This document shows positions 6,107 through 8,119 of a stretch of 8,119 nucleotides of DNA, piece after piece. The first letter of the stretch is position 1. Every line of letters starts with the position of its first letter. Both the position numbers and the translations under genes were made by a program. The DNA comes from Collinsella aerofaciens (GTDB taxonomy: Bacteria > Actinomycetota > Coriobacteriia > Coriobacteriales > Coriobacteriaceae). The notes under the pieces are model-generated. The model was given only the letters and a program-made list of their open reading frames with translations. It did not search any database and was not told the DNA's origin. The DNA lies in contig NZ_JAQLEM010000053.1 in NCBI RefSeq assembly GCF_028209885.1, forward strand, positions 1 to 8,119, given 5' to 3'.

Positions 6107-6874
6107 CTATAGGTAGACCTTTTCGAGAAACGATAACGTGTCCTGAAGCCGCGCCCTTTCCTTACGGTTGGTCTGCCGATTTACATACGAAGCAAAGTCC
6201 GTAAGAAAAACCTCCGCATCAACCCTCATTTGCCCCGTTAGCTCCAAACGCGCCGAAGGCGACAACAAGTCAGCAAGTCGAGCAACATCCGAACGGTGCT
6301 TCCGCCGATCAATGTTGTTGCAACGACGTCCCTCTTCATAACTTCTGTTGATATCAATGTGCGCACGCATCTTAAGGGGAATGATATGGAGTGCATCGAG
6401 CAACGTAATGCCCTCTACGTTCGTAGCGTTATCGCGAATAAATTCGTAGTAGCCATCGTCGAGAATAATTGCCGAGAGACTTGATACGGCCCCGTCAAAG
6501 GAAAGAGGAGCTACCTCGCTCGTTTCATCTTCGAGCACAAAATCAGGATGTCGGGCAAATAGCTCAATTTGGCCGGGATAGTCTAGGACTTGCCTTGATC
6601 CTTCGGACAAACAGAACCGATAGTAAGTGCACTTTCCATCGCCGACTTTTCCAGTCTCATATCCGGCAGCTTTGATAAATGCCCACAATGCAGTGGCAAA
6701 TTCAACGCCTTCCCCATCAACAATTACGACGACATCCAAGTCTTCGGTAGCTCTAAACGAATCGCCCTCATTGTCAAACAGAACGCTGCAGGCTCCCCCG
6801 CCAATAAGGACGTAACCGCCTTTACAGCCGCTCATGGCATCAGCAAATCGCTCTATTCCCCTCACTTTTGACAT
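6107..6874 (-). CDS. AbiEii-like nucleotidyltransferase, putative toxin
   Basis: This is a 255-residue soluble protein of the DNA polymerase beta-type nucleotidyltransferase fold. The N-terminal signature is LIGGGACSVLF (23-33) followed by ATEDLD (42-47), where D45 and D47 are the expected metal ligands. E104 in GQIELF may be the third acidic residue. IIPLKMRAHID (164-174) and KHRSDVARL (192-200) match the K...R...K-D layout of AbiEii/AbiGii-type toxins. Known members transfer nucleotides, in some cases to tRNA, and block growth; that activity is only inferred here. AGGAGG lies five bases before the ATG at 6874; an upstream extension to 6970 in the same frame lies inside the preceding gene and looks spurious. 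The start overlaps the upstream wHTH gene by 13 nt, which indicates coupled translation. Codon use and GC are lower than in the sugar genes. Confidence 0.82.
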   Translation of the reverse strand: MSKVRGIERFADAMSGCKGGYVLIGGGACSVLFDNEGDSFRATEDLDVVVIVDGEGVEFATALWAFIKAAGYETGKVGDGKCTYYRFCLSEGSRQVLDYPGQIELFARHPDFVLEDETSEVAPLSFDGAVSSLSAIILDDGYYEFIRDNATNVEGITLLDALHIIPLKMRAHIDINRSYEEGRRCNNIDRRKHRSDVARLADLLSPSARLELTGQMRVDAEVFLTDFASYVNRQTNRKERARLQDTLSFLEKVYL

Positions 6875-7884
6875 ATCGTCCTCCTGAGCTGTTCGACCGC
6901 GTCGAGCAGACGATCTTCTTTGTAATCTGCTTTTGCGCAAGCAACGTATAAGGAAAACGGGTCGACACACTGCAAACCCGACGTGTCAAAACTAATATCG
7001 GACGGCGCGTCCACGGGATACGACCAGATCTCAATCTCGATAGCGGCCGGTTCGTACCACTGGGCCTCCAACCATCTGTCGCCCATGTGCCCTCTTAAGG
7101 CATCTACCTGATACTTTTCGAGAGCAACGGTTGGGACAGCATCATTATGAGCAAGGTCGGACATATAGCTAAGGGCAGACACACCGGAAAGCAGCGCATC
7201 AACGGCACGTAGCTCTGTTCTCTCGATGACCTTCTTGAGCCGGATTCGCTCTAAAACTGGTGTGCGAAGATAGTCCTCAAACCCATTTAACAGCGCCTCG
7301 GTCGACAAATCGGCATCGGACAGCACACGCTTTTTGCCGTCCCGTGCGATTAGCCCAGGAGCAATAGCGGCGATTTCCGAAAGATAGCCGCTGACGCTTG
7401 CCGCGCTTTTGCCACACAGACGCGCTAGGTCGCCGGCGGAGCAGTCAACCCATCGTCCCGCGATGAGATTTAGGACGATTCGTTGAGATTGGGGCGAAAG
7501 CGGGGCAGCGGGAGAAGCGCCCAGCACTTCATCGGAAATAACGGCTCCGATAAACGGCAGGAACGCATTTCGCTCATCTCGAATATATGCGATTCCCTCC
7601 GAAGAAAGCGCGCGCATAAAACCTAAATCCATAGCATCCCAGCAAATTGCCACCGGGCGAGTATCTAACTTTCGCACTGCATTGACGAGATTTCGCGCCG
7701 AAATCACACTGGGCGGCTCTTTTGGTTCGGCGACAATAAAACGGCCTTGCTCAGACACGCCAAGCCGTGCCAAGTGAAGCGAAAACCGCTCAAGATACAT
7801 GCGAGGAATCTGTATCTCAACTGGCTCCGGGTCGATGGCGAGCTCTAAAGAGAAGAGCCTTTTTGGGAGACAATTTAGCAGCAT
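6862..7884 (-). CDS. Winged-helix protein, putative antitoxin/autoregulator paired with the nucleotidyltransferase
   Basis: This is a 340-residue protein without signal peptide or membrane segments. The middle part (about 129-189) reads as a winged helix: SPQSQRIVLNLIAG, then DLARLCGKSAASVSGYLSEI as helix-turn-helix, then RDGKKRVL as wing. The N-terminal part (1-115) is an alpha/beta-looking domain ending in GIAYIRDERNAFLPFIGA. The C-terminal part has LRTPVLERI (206-214), SGVSALSYMSDLA (233-245) and VDPFSLYVACAK (307-318), blocks I associate with MarR-annotated wHTH proteins of Firmicutes and Actinobacteria and, loosely, with AbiEi. Order (regulator first, transferase second, overlapping) matches AbiE systems. 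GGTGA lies six bases before the ATG at 7884; a TTG at 7890 is directly preceded by an in-frame TGA and is less likely. The antitoxin role is inference from context. Confidence 0.72.
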   Translation of the reverse strand: MLLNCLPKRLFSLELAIDPEPVEIQIPRMYLERFSLHLARLGVSEQGRFIVAEPKEPPSVISARNLVNAVRKLDTRPVAICWDAMDLGFMRALSSEGIAYIRDERNAFLPFIGAVISDEVLGASPAAPLSPQSQRIVLNLIAGRWVDCSAGDLARLCGKSAASVSGYLSEIAAIAPGLIARDGKKRVLSDADLSTEALLNGFEDYLRTPVLERIRLKKVIERTELRAVDALLSGVSALSYMSDLAHNDAVPTVALEKYQVDALRGHMGDRWLEAQWYEPAAIEIEIWSYPVDAPSDISFDTSGLQCVDPFSLYVACAKADYKEDRLLDAVEQLRRTICQK

Positions 7885-7912
7885 GTACAATCACCATTTT
7901 CATTTCAGTTAT

Positions 7913-7950
7913 ATTTTAGTATCTATCTAAAATTATACTGAATCGTATAA
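7913..7950 (-). promoter_or_regulatory. Two candidate operators in the wHTH/nucleotidyltransferase promoter
   Basis: Two perfect inverted repeats lie side by side. TTATAC-TGAATC-GTATAA (7933-7950) covers the -10 box and part of the spacer. ATTTTAG-TATCTAT-CTAAAAT (7913-7919 with 7927-7933) covers the expected transcription start. Spacers of 6 and 7 nt suit a dimeric winged-helix protein. Autoregulation by binding of the antitoxin to inverted repeats is established for AbiEi, so the first gene product is the obvious candidate ligand. Confidence 0.6.
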
Positions 7951-7959
7951 AACGCTCAA
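7932..7959 (-). promoter_or_regulatory. Promoter of the wHTH/nucleotidyltransferase operon
   Basis: On the minus strand TTGAGC (7959-7954) and a perfect TATAAT (7937-7932) are separated by 16 bp. Transcription would begin near 7925, leaving about 40 nt before the ATG at 7884. It is the best promoter match in the window. Confidence 0.7.
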
Positions 7960-7993
7960 TCCCCAAAGTCATAAGAAACAATCCGAAACGTAA

Positions 7994-8030
7994 TAAGGGG
8001 CTCTCCCGACCATGTACGGAAGAGCCCCTA
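7994..8030. terminator. Imperfect hairpin related to the one at 6045-6084
   Basis: AGGGGCTCT/AGAGCCCCT arms (7996-8004 with 8021-8029) continue past one mismatch into CCG/CGG (8006-8008 with 8017-8019). On the minus strand the stem is followed by TATTACGTTTCGGATTGTTTC, a loose T-rich tail. Transcription entering from the transposase on the right would stop here before the promoter at 7932-7959. Sequence and orientation match the hairpin at 6045-6084 closely. Confidence 0.5.
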
Positions 8031-8042
8031 CTCGTATCTATC

Positions 8043-8119
8043 TGAACTGCACCCCAAAACTTGGACGGCTTAAATAAGAACTACGCCGCAAGGGACTGTC
8101 TCCGGAACTCCTCCGGGGT
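8043..8119 (-). mobile_element. IS3-family element, one end only (partial)
   Basis: TGAACTGCACCCCAAAACTT starting at 8043 looks like an IS3-family terminal inverted repeat beginning with TG. It lies 38 nt downstream of a stop codon preceded by a typical IS3 OrfB C-terminus. The rest of the element, the other repeat and any target duplication lie beyond the window. The exact outer boundary is uncertain by a few bases. Confidence 0.65.
8081..8119 (-). CDS. IS3-family transposase OrfB, last 12 codons (partial)
   Basis: Reading inward from the right edge on the minus strand gives TPEEFRRQSLAA and then TAG at 8083-8081. This is the characteristic C-terminus of IS150-type IS3-family OrfB (the DDE transposase subunit), where P-x-E-[FY]-R precedes a short basic tail ending in LAA. 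The upstream part of the gene, with the catalytic residues, is outside the window, so intactness cannot be judged. The adjacent terminal repeat supports the call. Confidence 0.7.
   Translation of the reverse strand, partial: TPEEFRRQSLAA

Noticed and set aside
6875..6970. N-terminal extension of the nucleotidyltransferase
   Set aside because: The added residues are Arg-rich, lie wholly inside the upstream gene and lack a ribosome binding site, whereas AGGAGG precedes the ATG at 6874.

Overview
The window looks like chromosome from a GC-rich, Gram-positive gut actinobacterium of the Coriobacteriia, most likely Collinsella or a close relative. The basis is the GC-rich codon use with strong AGGAGG-type ribosome binding sites, the lactose/cellobiose-family PTS paired with a family 1 glycosidase, and a short Firmicutes/Coriobacteria-type ManA. 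The genus is an inference; no rRNA or other marker gene is present.

Left half (1-4141, minus strand): a beta-glucoside/cellobiose use operon read right to left. A promoter near 4006-4033 feeds a structured leader of about 160 nt. The gene order is then a family 1 phospho-beta-glycosidase, PTS IIC, PTS IIB and PTS IIA, ending at an intrinsic terminator at 76-112. IIC and IIB/IIA import and phosphorylate the sugar, and the glycosidase splits the 6-phospho-glycoside. Both long gaps inside the operon (2318-2437 and 816-973) hold strong hairpins without clean T-tracts. Positions 1-73, beyond the terminator, hold a REP-like double palindrome.

Middle (4142-6106, plus strand): a GntR/HutC-type regulator with a UTRA sensor domain is divergent from the operon and is its likely regulator. 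An 8-bp motif occurs three times in the shared control region, one copy lying on the operon's -35 box. Downstream on the same strand is manA (mannose-6-phosphate isomerase). After manA come a long GC-rich extended hairpin of about 125 nt (5888-6012) and an 18-bp perfect hairpin (6045-6084) that probably ends transcription from both sides.

Right part (6107-8030, minus strand): a two-gene module resembling an AbiE-type toxin-antitoxin system. A large winged-helix protein is followed, with a 13-nt overlap, by a small nucleotidyltransferase with the GG...DxD signature. Its promoter has a perfect -10 box embedded in one palindrome, with a second palindrome at the presumed transcription start, which suggests autoregulation. 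Base composition is visibly more AT-rich than in the sugar genes. Two related hairpins in the same orientation flank the module.

Right edge (8043-8119): the terminal repeat and last 12 codons of an IS3-family transposase, running out of the window.
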